Under the pieces are notes generated by a model. The model saw nothing but the letters and a program-made list of their open reading frames with translations. It was not told the DNA's origin and searched no databases. From Perkinsus olseni (taxonomy: Eukaryota; Perkinsozoa; Perkinsida), in the NCBI GenBank assembly GCA_013115125.1, contig JABANN010000433.1:1-29261 (forward strand): a DNA stretch of 29,261 bases. Direction: 5' to 3'. A program made the position numbers and the translations under genes. This document shows, piece after piece, positions 10,876 to 21,432 of the stretch (within the stretch, counting starts at the first letter, position 1; each line of letters begins with the position of its first letter).

Positions 10876-12500
10876 ATGACAATCGATTTTCAAGGGCTGC
10901 TCAAGCAGGCTAGGGCTGATAGACAGCGAGAGAAGGAAGGTAAGATGATAATACCAAAGAGGATATCACCACAGCTTGTGTGGAACCTCATCATGCGTTC
11001 GCGAGGCTATGAACGCAGCAACAACAACAACAACAACATGAACGAGAATAATAATAGGAATAGTGATGGTAATACAGGTCTATCCTACGCAATTGGCTAC
11101 TACACTAGGGTACGCCTCCCCGATGTTTAACAGATACCACCAAGGCCTCCAATATCAATTATGATAATACTGGATCTTCCCCATCGGAGAAGACCATGCC
11201 CGTAGTGTTATGGGATACTCGAAGTGCACAGGAGTTCAACAAGTCCCACATAGCCGGTTTCAATAACGTTACTAGTGCGCAGGAAGCTGAGATGTTCATG
11301 TCACCTAAACAGGAGTATGGGCTTATGGACCCGAGGATGCAGTATGAGAAACTCCTTATTCTTGTTCTCACTGACCATAACCCCACCACCATCAACAGTA
11401 GTAACATGCCGGAAGCAGTCGAATTCGCATCCCATCAACTCCGAGCTGTGGGTAAGATGTATCTAGCGAGAGGAGGGTATTCAGAGTTCCGAGCGCTTTT
11501 TCCCATACTTGCTGTCGGTACGGATGAGGAATCCTCTAAGCCATACGCTTACGGTCTGTATCCGGTCTGGTGTGGCGATGGCATACTTTCTGGTAGTATA
11601 CTGGATGGCTCTAATAAAGCTCTATTGAAGGCTATGGGGGTATCTTGGATGTTAGATCTAACCCCAAACGGAATAGAAGATGCTAATGTGGTTTATGATC
11701 TTCATATGCCTACCTTTGATTTAGACATGGCAGCTGAGTTCATCAATCTCCACACCGGCAGGATTGGTATGGTTTGTGGTGGTGAGGATTCTGATAGGTT
11801 GATGGCCGTCTTAGCGGCCAACATGCAAGCTAAGGGATCTACTGTGCAGGAAGCAGTGGCTAGGATGATGACTAAGATGGAGGGCATATGGTCTGGTCCA
11901 TCATCTACACAATGGCAGCTATTGGAGGACTTCTATGAGCGTGTGGCCTCGCAAAGACGATCTCGATCATCCTCCCTATCATCCACGTCCCTTGAACGAA
12001 GGAACTCCATGCAAGAGATGATCGTCATGCTACTTCCACAAGTGCAGTTTAGCCCTCCCTCGGATAACGTCAAGTTGATCGTGGACCCAACGGAAGTTGC
12101 CGATATATCAGAGCTCATCGCACGTGCTGGGCCTAGGCTTAGTGTAGAAGATGCGGCAGCTATTCTAAAGGCCTGGAGGAATCTAGATATCAACCACTTC
12201 GAGAGGCTGATTGACGTGTTGAAGCCCTGTACTACACCCGAGGCCTCCCAGCGATATGTTCTGGCAGCTCTCTCTTTATTCGCATTGAGGGAATACGACC
12301 ATGGACGCGCTATAGTCATATCTGACCACACACGGGCTGTGCTAAGAGTATTGGCTGGGTATTGGTTTGAGGAGTCGCCTTCTGAGTTTGAACAGGGACG
12401 AGTACAAGTCCCGTTACATACTGACCAGCTACCTGCTACTGTCACTGATTGCATACGCCCGGCCGCTATAATCTTGGGAGCGCTACCGGAAGAGGAGTAG
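10876..12500 (+). CDS. Rhodanese-like domain plus dual-specificity pseudophosphatase
   Basis: Two exons, 10876-11077 and 11134-12500, 522 residues. After a basic, Asn-rich N-terminus comes a rhodanese-like fold: VVLWDTRSAQEFNKSHIAG, then LARGGYSEF about 85 residues later. The active-site loop (VLTDHNPTTINS) lacks the catalytic Cys. A dual-specificity-phosphatase-like domain follows (GDGILSGSILDGSNKALLKA ... VVYDLHMPTFDLD), but where HCx5R is expected the sequence reads VCGGEDSDR: the spacing is wrong and the His is missing, so the domain should be inactive. The order resembles MAP-kinase phosphatases and the human pseudophosphatase STYXL1, which act by binding rather than catalysis. The last 180 residues (about 340-522) are helical and unrecognised. 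The domain order is seen; the scaffold role is inferred. Only one intron, unlike its neighbours. Confidence 0.82.
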
Positions 12501-12740
12501 GGAGGAGGGCCGCGTCGATGGAGCTGATATCAGTGCGGTGGTGGTCGTCATTATTTGTCTCAAACTGCTCATCCCTTCTGACTCCGAATATCGGTTTCAT
12601 TCCATATACTAGCAAATCATACGCTTCTACTATCGTACTAACCGTTTGTTTGATTACTCGTCTACCTTGTGTTAACAGTTGCAGCAGGAGCATAGTGGAT
12701 ACTGGACTCGATACAGATAGATCACTCACTCCGCGTTATC
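12501..12740 (+). other. Same-strand intergenic region
   Basis: 240 bases between the pseudophosphatase stop and the carrier ATG. T-rich runs and several AG dinucleotides occur in the second half, as expected for a promoter or trans-splice acceptor. No gene or repeat seen. Confidence 0.4.
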
Positions 12741-13603
12741 ATGGATACACTCTCACCAGCCACCCCGATAGCAGCAGCGGGAGCATCGATGATCACCAAG
12801 TGCCTTCTGTATCCCGCAGACACTCTCAAATGTCGAGTACAGGCCGGTGTGGCTCATCGCAGCGCCGTGACAGTGTCCACTCTCTATCGTGGACTGCTGC
12901 CGAAGTTGGTGCTCTACGTACCCTACCAATCTCTATACATGACATCATATCAGTTCTATCGGAGGACCTTTGCTGAATCAGTTGTGGCAGAGAAGCACCC
13001 ACTGTTGACGACTGGTGCTGCTGGGGCCTTAGCCGAGATGACTGGTGCATGCATTCGACTTCCAATGGAAGTGATGAAACAGAGAATGCAGACTGGTCGG
13101 TATGCAAATCTAAGAGAGGCACTGCGGTCGACCGTGAAGTAGTTGGGAGCCGGATGCTCCTTGCGTATGTTCTACCGTCTGTGTTCAGGTCGCCCCTACG
13201 GTTCATAAATGGTCGGATATTCGTCGCACAGACTATCCTGCACGATATACCATTTGGCATCATCCAATGGACGGCGTTCGAGACTACCTCTACTCAAGTG
13301 GAGAGGAAGAGGACCGCAATCACCGCTGGGCCGTGGAGCCATCTCGTCGATGGCACCCTATCGGGATCGATTGCGGCATTGCTCACGAATCCTATGGATG
13401 TTGTTAAGACGAGAGTCGTCACATCACCACACAGTGAGGGTACACCAGCCATCAAGAATGTTGTACGTTCAGTCCACGCGGAGAGTGGTTTCCGAGGCTT
13501 CTTCAGAGGTTCCTTATTGAGATTACTACACGTTGCCCCTAGTAATGGTGTTTATCTCGCTTTGTTCAGCTTTCTCAATTCAACCCTCGCTAACATTGAC
13601 TAG
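12741..13603 (+). CDS. Mitochondrial carrier (SLC25 family), SAM-carrier-like
   Basis: Inner-membrane transporter of 270 residues from two exons, 12741-13138 and 13189-13603. The threefold repeat is complete, each with the Px[DE]xx[KR] signature: YPADTLKCRVQ, LPMEVMKQRMQ and NPMDVVKTRV. The short first repeat, the PMEVMKQR signature in the second and IPFGIIQWTAFE at the start of TM4 resemble the S-adenosylmethionine carrier SLC25A26, so transport of SAM into mitochondria (or a plastid-like organelle) is the best guess for substrate. Length (270 residues) fits that group. The ATG at 12741 immediately precedes TM1, as usual for carriers that lack a cleaved presequence. The family is certain, the substrate moderate. 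Confidence 0.92.
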
Positions 13604-13862
13604 CCGTTGTCAATATATTCCTATTGGACTATGTTCCTCTATCTATTTCCCGCCATCCAATGCATCATTGATTACTGTATACGTAACTACCGCTATGCGA
13701 TCATTTCCCTCCAACGAATTCCGGTTTTTTGTTTTGTGAGTCTTTAGGGCCTCTACCTGTGGTCATGCCAATAATTGTTTGTGCCTCCTGTGACCACCTC
13801 CTGGTACTCCCAAGCATACTAACACGACAGGATTTTCCCCGAGACATTGGTATGATGCAAGG
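13604..13862. other. Convergent intergenic region (strand switch)
   Basis: 259 bases between the stop codons of two converging genes, the carrier (+) and the coiled-coil gene (-). It must carry both 3' untranslated regions and polyadenylation sites. It is T-rich near 13700-13740 (GGTTTTTTGTTTTGTG). No canonical AATAAA and no gene seen. Confidence 0.5.
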
Positions 13863-16800
13863 TCATGGCGAATGACGTGTCATGGCTATTTCTGCCCATT
13901 CTCCCGACGACCGTATCACCGAGGGTGCGTTCAATAGTCCATGCCCTTCAAGAAACCGTGGAAGAACTGATGTACTAGACGACGACAAACCAAATGTACT
14001 CCGCGAATGAATAGATAACGGGGGTACAGGGCCTCTGTCATGCTCCACTGAGTTTGAGCGTTTCATTCTCATTCTTATGGTAGCTTGAGGCTCTCTACTA
14101 GGCAGGGAGGATCGACGCCTTTCGTGTGGCTTGCCCAACGCCGTAGGATCGGCGCGTCGAATCAATCTAGGCAGGGTGGTGGTGCCTCTGAGATCCATCC
14201 TAGGAGTCGCCTGTTTTGGAGATGCTCTGCTGAACCGGGGAGAACGCGATGGCCGGCGCACTGGGCTTCCTCCACTGGGATGAGTGTGGATTCTCCTCCC
14301 TCTCGGAGAACATAGTTGAGCCAGAAGGTCAATGATGGTTGGGGAGAGCGGGGTAAGCTAACAAGAGACAGCTTAAAAGCCTTCGATTCTGGATCTAGCC
14401 CACCTGTCCAGCTCCGTCTTGCTGAAACCTCGAGTGGAGCTGCCTGGCTTTCCGAGCAAACTGCAGAGCACTCTTCGTGAAGAGCTGGTCGCGTCGGTGG
14501 CGGAGATGACTATCAGCGTGCAATACTTGCCACCTCTTAAGGCCAACCCCACGGGCTTGCTGGAGGCGTACGGTGTAAGGGATGTTGAGAGAGTCTGCTT
14601 CGCTGAAGTCAAGATCTGGAAGGAACCGATGGTTAGGTGGAGGGACCTATCAAGATCCGGAGTCACCTGACGCCTCCTCGTCAGTACTGCCAGTATCACT
14701 AAATCCGCGGTGTCGACCTCCCACTTCGGCTGATCTGCTATGCCTGAGACTGCCTGCTGCTACTTATAAACAGAAGGAACCCTGGCTTTGGTTCGCCCAA
14801 CATCCTACCTGATTGCGTGGTCTTCGTCCGGATCCTCACCAAACGACTCGACCTGCAGGGAACGGTAGTCGAGCCCAATAGTGTGATCCCATGGCTAACC
14901 GAGTCCATCATCGAAGCAAGAGCAGCAGCTGTTCCTGGGTCGTTCGTGTAGTAGCGCTTAGCTAGCCTTAAATCATTCTGTAAGGATTTGGTCTTCCTCC
15001 GATACTCCAGTACTTGACGCCTCATAGAAGCCAGCTCACACTTTGCCTGAAGGTCGGCAGTGAATAGTGGTTGGAGTCCGTGGTGGAGTACGTCCTTGAG
15101 CTTGGAGAGGGTATCAAGGGCCTTGGAGGCGAGCCAATCTCGCTCAAACTTGACCTCGTCCAGCTGGGTGGTGGCGCGGTCCCATCGACGCGTCATAGAG
15201 TTGAGTTGAACACCTAGTAACCCCTGCTTGGCTCGGTCGTGCTGAAGGAAGTGTTCCCCGAAGCCTCTAGCATGCGGCATTACCACCGATGGTGTCGATC
15301 GACTCGTTCCAACCCTGCTTCGGTCGATGCTGTTACGGGAATGTCCTTCGCTGGATGGTAGAGTTATGGAGGAGGGGCGATGGCTCTGCTGTCAAATATA
15401 ACGCCGGCACTAACGTCAGTCCTGAGGCGAATTACATTTATGTGGGCAAGAGATTGGTCGAACGATCTCTGAGTAGCAGATAGGATGCTATCCACTGAAT
15501 GTGATGGTGTTTCCATGAAAGCAGCATCATCTGTTGTTGATGGATCTGATTAACCCTTCTTTCGGCAGGATGGTCAGGAGACTGCTGCTACCAGCATTGA
15601 TGACGTCATGCTGCTGCTGCTGCTCGGGCTGTGTTAGGGTGCTGAGGGGTGATGGTGGTGGTTGCAGCCTTCTCATCATCGTCATTCTGTTCTTTCCTGT
15701 ATCCTTCCCGAAGCCACTCGAAGTGGATGATCTCATCTCAGAGACTGCTGTTGCCTGGCGAATCTCATCAGCCACCTCGGCGAGATGTTGTGCAAAGACT
15801 CCTCGAATCTAAGGCTGTCTAGTACTGCTGCTGCTGCCGCTGCTGCTATGACGACCCTTGCTCCCGTGGTACCTCATGGAGCTGCTCCTGGGCTATCGAT
15901 CTTTCGAAATCGACATCAGCTTTCAATTCTTCCACCACACGCTCTTGGGCTTTGATAGACCGTGCCATCTCAATGCGTTTAAGGTGGTCATCGTCCTGCA
16001 CGGAGATAGTAACACGAAGGGATAGTCCTTGACTACCATTTTGTTTGCGTCGGTATGGCTGCCGCCGCTTGCTTCAATTCCTGTTGTAATTCCCTTAGTC
16101 GTGCTCCCCATCTCCTGGTCCCCATCACTAGGTGCGCTTGTTTGGTGCCTTCCCTTTATCGGTATAGACACCATATCATCGATGCTCGGGGATACATTCT
16201 GTGCTACTCCGTCTCTCATGAATTCAGACCTGATGATTGACCATCAACTAGCATTGTTCTCATATCCCTACTGATGATGCTACTACTCACCCCAATCCGC
16301 CTTGAGGCGGCGGCGGTGAAGCAGCAGCAGCAGCACTAGCAGAAGATGGTGTTGTATCATACTTCGCAACCCGACTCTGCTGCTCGTTGCCTAGTGCGCC
16401 CTCCTCACCAGTCAATACCTCGGTTGGCATCAGCCTTCTCGGCTCTCTTATCCCCTTTTCACTGGACGCGGGCTCATTGGAGAGTCGACTTGATACCCCA
16501 TTTTCTTTAGTTACAACGTCAGGAGACTGCGGCTTCCTCTCAGCTTGGAGCTCCTCTATCCTCTTCCGCAGGCTACTATTCTCCTCCCTTAGTTTGGTAC
16601 ATAGTGCGTTGACATCCTTGTCATGTGACCCGTCCGTGATAACCCCAACGTCGACTGCGTGCACACCCTGCTGCCTACCGCCATTAACGGTTGGGCAAAC
16701 ATCAACAGCCTCGGGTCTAGCGATTGCCCCTCCTTCCCCTCCTCTCTTTTGCTGTTTAATATGTTCAATTTCCTCCACAAGTTGGCTTATACGCTGCCGT

Positions 16801-18946
16801 AGCTCTGCTTCTATTCCCTCACACCGCGCCTCTGCTGCCGTGCGCAATCTCCTCTCGTCGGCTAGCTCCCTTCGGATCCTGTCTACTTCCTTTTCCTGCT
16901 CTGCTTCCGCTTCTAGCGCTGCGGCAGCTGGTTGTGCCAGAATCCCTTCCTGCCAGGAATGCATCACATGACTATAACATAGCCGTTCCTGACGACGCTG
17001 GTGATGGGGCTACCAGTGGCACCGGCGGTAGTGATGTTGGTACTACCTCTCCTTTCCTTCGGGCTGCACTCACCGCCTCCATCTCTGCCACCTTCTTCTG
17101 CAATCTGGCACACTCTTCCTTTGAGTCCTCTAGTTGTGCCTCAATCCTGAGCACAACCTCAAATATCCCCTCAGCGGCAGCAGCCCCGGTAACCGGTGGA
17201 TTCTCACTTTCTAAACTTCTCCTGTACTTCTCTATCGCCTTCCGTTCCCTCCACTGGGTTATTGGATGGCTTGCTTTGTTCCAGTGCAGCTGCAGCAGCA
17301 GCAGCAGCCTTATCATGCTCGATCATGCTCACATCTTCTCGTAGTTTGTGTATGATGGCTCGCTGAGGAGGATACCACTACAGGAAAGGGCGGGTGTCAT
17401 CAGACAGGCCATCTCATGAATACATCGTTCTCTTGGAGACTAACCAGCCGAGCATTCTCTTCCTTCGCTGCGATGAGATCAGCTTCCATGGCCGCCAGCT
17501 TGGAAACGAGGGCGTTGTCTGCATCGCCCCTGGCTGATGCTCCTGGGCCCCCGGGTGGTAGCGAAGGAGGAAGAGGAGGGGCGGGTGGCGCCAAGTTGAG
17601 TAGCTCTATTTAGGGATTAACCTCAAGTACAGCTTCGAATCACATAGTATGCGACACATACCTATAACGTGATCTCTGAATCGTCCATATTCCTCACGAG
17701 ATGAGCCTTTCCCTAAACGTACGACACTCCTTCAGACTGCGGCGCTGCTGCCTCACACTACCCTTCTCCTCCGATCCCCCTCCATCACTAGCCAAGTGTA
17801 ATAATATATCGAAGATTTGGTCTAGGGAGGCGAGCCTAGGACAAGGCAGGGTTCTTTCATCGTTGGTGATGATGCTGCGTAAGAGGAGCATCCCCTCTCA
17901 TCACTCATTGTCTATTATCATGCGTATCATATTCCCAGCCTTATCTAGAGGGTCAGTGACCTCGTCATCGTCAGTCATTTCACCAAGGGCTGCTAGCCTC
18001 TCTTTCAGCATGAAGTTGTCCTTCAACACCTCCCGTATCATCAACCTCACAGACTCCTTCAGTACCTTCCCTCGACGGCTGTTGTACACATGACGTCGAG
18101 CCAGTGGCCTCTCACTTCCTTAAGCTCCGGCTCGAGAGTCTCGGAGATATCGAAGAAGTAGACCTCAGTAGACTGCACATACCTTTCGAATCGTTCCTTA
18201 CACGACATGAGCATCATTACTAGATCGTGGGGTTGTATTGATTGGTGTGGTATCCCTAGTACATACCATCTGTGCTGCCTGCACTTGTCCTTCCCTCGAC
18301 CCTCCACTCTCTAGTCTTGTTATATCCATCCTAGCCAGATTGAGCATAGCCCTCAGATGGGCCAGTTCTCTGAAGTATCCCTTCCGACATGTCTGCAGCA
18401 GCTTATCCGTAGTTTCCAGACGCTCACTAGTGGTCTAAAACATAAGTCTGACGATGATGACGACGCTGTGAATGGCGCCTCGAAGCCCTTCCTCGTGCCT
18501 TGAGCATCTCTTCCAGCTGTGTGTATGCCTTTGCATTGTTCTCGAAGGTATCAAGTGGTACGACTAGTCGTGGTCTCTTATTGGACTCTGTGGTGTTCTC
18601 GAATAGCCTCTCCCTCTCGAAGGTACCTCCTTCAGTCCAGTACCACACTTCTACTACCTGCTATCGGTATACAAGATGATAGAAGTGTGGATGTGCATGT
18701 CGCTCTGCCCGGCCTTGGTACCCCAACATCAGTCACGATGTCTCCCTTCTTCGTAGCCAGACTGGGTTTGGCAGCATCCTTGTGTAGCAGAGAGAGGTGG
18801 TTGAGAGGTGTATCACTTCTTATGGGGTCAGCTGCTGCTGCTGCTGTTGGTGTGCTGTTGTTATGCTGCCTTGAGGCGGGTCCATCAGCACTTATCACCA
18901 TAACGCGGCATTGGAGGGTCTCTGTGCGCACTATCCTGACACCCAT
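13863..18946 (-). CDS. Large coiled-coil protein, unrecognised
   Basis: Twenty exons spell 1306 residues: 18946-18728, 18657-18479, 18426-18263, 18219-18116, 18065-17961, 17894-17723, 17661-17622, 17529-17445, 17362-17208, 17146-17047, 16949-16291, 16229-16037, 15995-15873, 15808-15592, 15530-15436, 15388-14900, 14852-14809, 14737-14667, 14615-14404, 14357-13863. Every phase closes, which supports one gene although it has no known catalytic domain. Long heptad-like stretches include LVSKLAAMEADLIAAKEEN, IEAQLEDSKEECARLQKKV, RIRRELADERRLRTAAEARC and IKAQERVVEELKADVDFERS. Ala runs come from CAG repeats. The C-terminal 165 residues are Arg/Ser-rich and probably disordered. The second intron (18427-18478) fits only as GC-AG. 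A structural role (cytoskeleton, basal body, transport scaffold) is plausible but inferred. The ATG at 18946 is the first after an in-frame stop. Confidence 0.8.
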
Positions 18947-19033
18947 TAACCAACACGACTATAATGTAGGACAACAATGATGATAATGATGACGACGAGA
19001 GGCAAGTAACTCTCTCCGGAAGAGATGCACAGC

Positions 19034-19123
19034 GGGGGGTTGAGCAACTTCAGCTACATCAGAGGGCACTGCTACTACGGGGGGTTGAGCAACTTCAGCT
19101 ACATCAGAGGGCACTGCTACTAC
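19034..19123. repeat. Perfect 45-bp tandem duplication
   Basis: Positions 19034-19078 and 19079-19123 are identical, base for base. Read on the minus strand, each unit can encode 15 residues (VVAVPSDVAEVAQPP). Each also carries one copy of TCTGATGTAG, which looks like a 3' splice site. The repeat lies between the zinc-knuckle and coiled-coil genes and may be the coding tail of the former. Confidence 0.9.
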
Positions 19124-19154
19124 AACTACTCGAACCTTCCACTTGGTAGTCAAC

Positions 19155-20980
19155 TTACACAGTAATCATCGCTGGGTATACATCCGGTATATCGTCATCT
19201 ATCAGCCCTCGATGGCATGCTTTCATTCCTACTAGTACTATCAAACGGTTGTAATGTACATATGGTAATACGCAATTGGTAGGTAGGCCAGGTAGTAGAA
19301 CTCTGGCGGGGGCGGCGGCGGAAGCAACGAGGCCTAGTATCTCCACCGTATCTGAGCGGATGAGCAGTGTTAACTGCAGCAGCAGCAGCAGCAGTACTGC
19401 AGAGGAAAGGCACCTGGGCTACTACTTACATTGCCGTCGCCTCGGTCCCTTCGCGCTGCATTCTCGTAATTCTCATAAGGCCGGCGATACGATGATGAGG
19501 GTGGCGGCGTTCCCACCCGGGTCTCGTACTTTACACCAGATGTGCGCATGTCGTAGCGGTACCTAGTCCCAGCCTCTGCGCCTGCACCGCCACGATACGT
19601 ATCATGCCTCATATCATAGGATGCTGGGCTGCCGCTGCTACTAGGGTAACGATAACGGCTACTATCCCTTCCGTTGCTACCACCATTGGCCGTGTATCCA
19701 AGTGACGCCTGGTTGTAGTTGTACCCCCGAACGCTGTATCCACGATCATCACCGATGGGCGGAGCATGCTCATAATGAGGAGGATTGAACGATTGGGCTG
19801 CAAGAGGGCCTCTCATCGGCATTTTTCCATCTCGGCCCGGCTGCTGCTGCTCGTAGTGTCTGTTATATCTACTATCTACCCCTGCCACGGGTGAAGGAGA
19901 ATAAGGCTGCTGATAACGATAGTGTGACTGGGACGGAGGAGGCGTCCGACTAGGATACATCTCGTATCCACTCCTGATGTTGGGCCTATCGCCATCGGCA
20001 CCACGCCGCCAACTCCTACTACTCGACAGCGGCGAACGGCGTGCTTCCCGATAATGATAGTCGGGCTGACGATGGCGGAATGGACTCTCCCTGCTGCGTG
20101 AACGGCTTCTTCTCCTCATCCTACTGTCATCACTACGCATACCATATTCTCGAGTATCGTGAACCCTCATGTTGACGGACATCTCCGTGTAGCGATCCGG
20201 CGTCCTGGCCGCCATGTGTAGTACTTGCGAGTGCGGACCGCATAGTAGATGTCCCTTACGGCCACACACCATACAAGTGAGGCTGGCATGGAATCTGGGG
20301 TTGAGGGAGGTACGATAGGCAGTGGTCGGGCAGGCCTCTGGTGTGTTGTGCCCTTGCTTTCGACAGATAGTGCACCACTTACTACTGCTACACTCCGCTG
20401 ATCCATGACCTTCCTGAGCACATCTGAAGCACCTCTTCCTTGAGCATACACTAGAATCATGAGACCCTAGACATACCCAACATACTGTCTTCTCTGCTGG
20501 CTTCTCCCAATACCTCCCGCCACCTCCACCACCACCACGATGATGATGATGAGAGGCAGTATGCTGCTTAGTGAAGTGTGAGGCGTCTGGATGCTTCTTA
20601 AGGTAGGCAGTGAGGTAGGGTAGTTCTCCAGTATGCTCAGCGACCTCTCCCGAAGATACTGATACGTGGGACTCTGTGGTAGTGGTCGTAGTGAGAGTGC
20701 TCCGAGTACCCTCATATGGCGTTGGGTCCTCGGTAGGCGTTCGGCCGGTAGGAGCCCTCGATCCGGTAGTCTCGTTACTGCTGGAAGGGGCACTCTCCTG
20801 CTCCTCTGTGTGCTGTGCCTCGGAGGGAGAAGGAGCAGAGGGGAACAGGCCTCGTACTAGTGCTTCGTGCGCAGCATCATCATCGTATGACAGGCTCTCT
20901 AGTAGGGCGCTTGATGATGACGAAGATGGTAGATCGTCCTGCGTGGTTCGATCCGGCGGAGGAGAAGGGCTACCAGACAT
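19155..20980 (-). CDS. Zinc-knuckle (CCHC) RNA-binding protein, AIR/ZCCHC7-like
   Basis: Likely RNA-binding cofactor of nuclear RNA surveillance; AIR1/2 and ZCCHC7 serve the TRAMP complex. The ATG at 20980 opens a 517-codon exon to 19430. Residues 1-165 are acidic, Ser/Thr-rich and disordered. At about 167-250 lie four knuckles: CWVCLGSHDSSVC, CFRCAQEGHGSAEC, CTICRKQGHNTPEAC and CMVCGRKGHLLC, the last with the shortened spacing seen in AIR-type proteins. The tail is Arg/Ser-, Tyr- and Gly-rich (RRRSRSRSRESPFRHR), suggesting RNA binding and phosphorylation. Three C-termini are possible. Without splicing the frame stops at 19370. An intron at 19374-19429 leads to a stop at 19155 (589 residues). 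A further intron to about 19145 would carry the frame through the 45-bp duplication to a stop at 18959. Knuckle number and the absence of a polymerase argue against a retroelement Gag. Confidence 0.82.
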
Positions 20981-21432
20981 TAATGTAACCTGTTAAATAA
21001 TGTGCAGCCTAATAGACTGTACACCGTCCACAGTGCTATGCAGCATCCAGTATAGAAGGGTCGGTAGCGCTGTGCGACCATCATGACGAGTCAAACCGAT
21101 GCCATAGTCCAAACTCCCATCCCTCAACACAACCCGGGGACACGAATAATATGAGATAACGAAAAAGGATCCGATGACAGGCAACGTGGCAGTACTAGTG
21201 AAGCAGCAGCAGCTGGGAGGATGACAAGCTCAAATGTACATTCGGATGTAGAAACTTGATACAACAGCAACACGGACAACAACAAGGAGAACGGCAGCAG
21301 CAACAGCGAGGAGCAGGGGCGGTTATAGTAGGATAGTGAAGGCCCTCACTAGAACCTCCAGTAATAGTTACTCACCTACGATACCATTGCTAGTGCTGTT
21401 TGATAGCGCAGACCTCCCAAGGGCGTGACATG
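20981..21432 (-). other. Same-strand intergenic region
   Basis: About 450 bases between the flippase stop (21433) and the zinc-knuckle ATG (20980), both on the minus strand. It contains CAG/CAA-rich sequence at 21200-21320 (for example CAGCAGCAGCTGG) and no convincing gene. It should hold the flippase 3' untranslated region and the zinc-knuckle promoter. Confidence 0.4.

Noticed and set aside
14419-14670. Plus-strand open frame of 83 codons with protein-like composition (LPPLKANPTGLLEAYGV)
   Set aside because: It lies antisense to an exon of the coiled-coil gene (14615-14404) whose frame is fixed by introns on both sides in matching phase; the plus frame has no such support.
17530-17621. Proline-rich stretch (PPAPPLPPSLPPGGPG) suggesting a formin FH1 region
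   Set aside because: It lies within an intron in the model that keeps phase on both sides; the stretch is the pyrimidine-rich part of the intron and no FH2 domain exists in the gene.
19370-20980. CCHC zinc knuckles read as a retroelement Gag
   Set aside because: Four knuckles with AIR/ZCCHC7-like spacing, an Arg/Ser-rich tail, no reverse transcriptase, integrase or terminal repeats nearby; better explained as a host RNA-surveillance protein.
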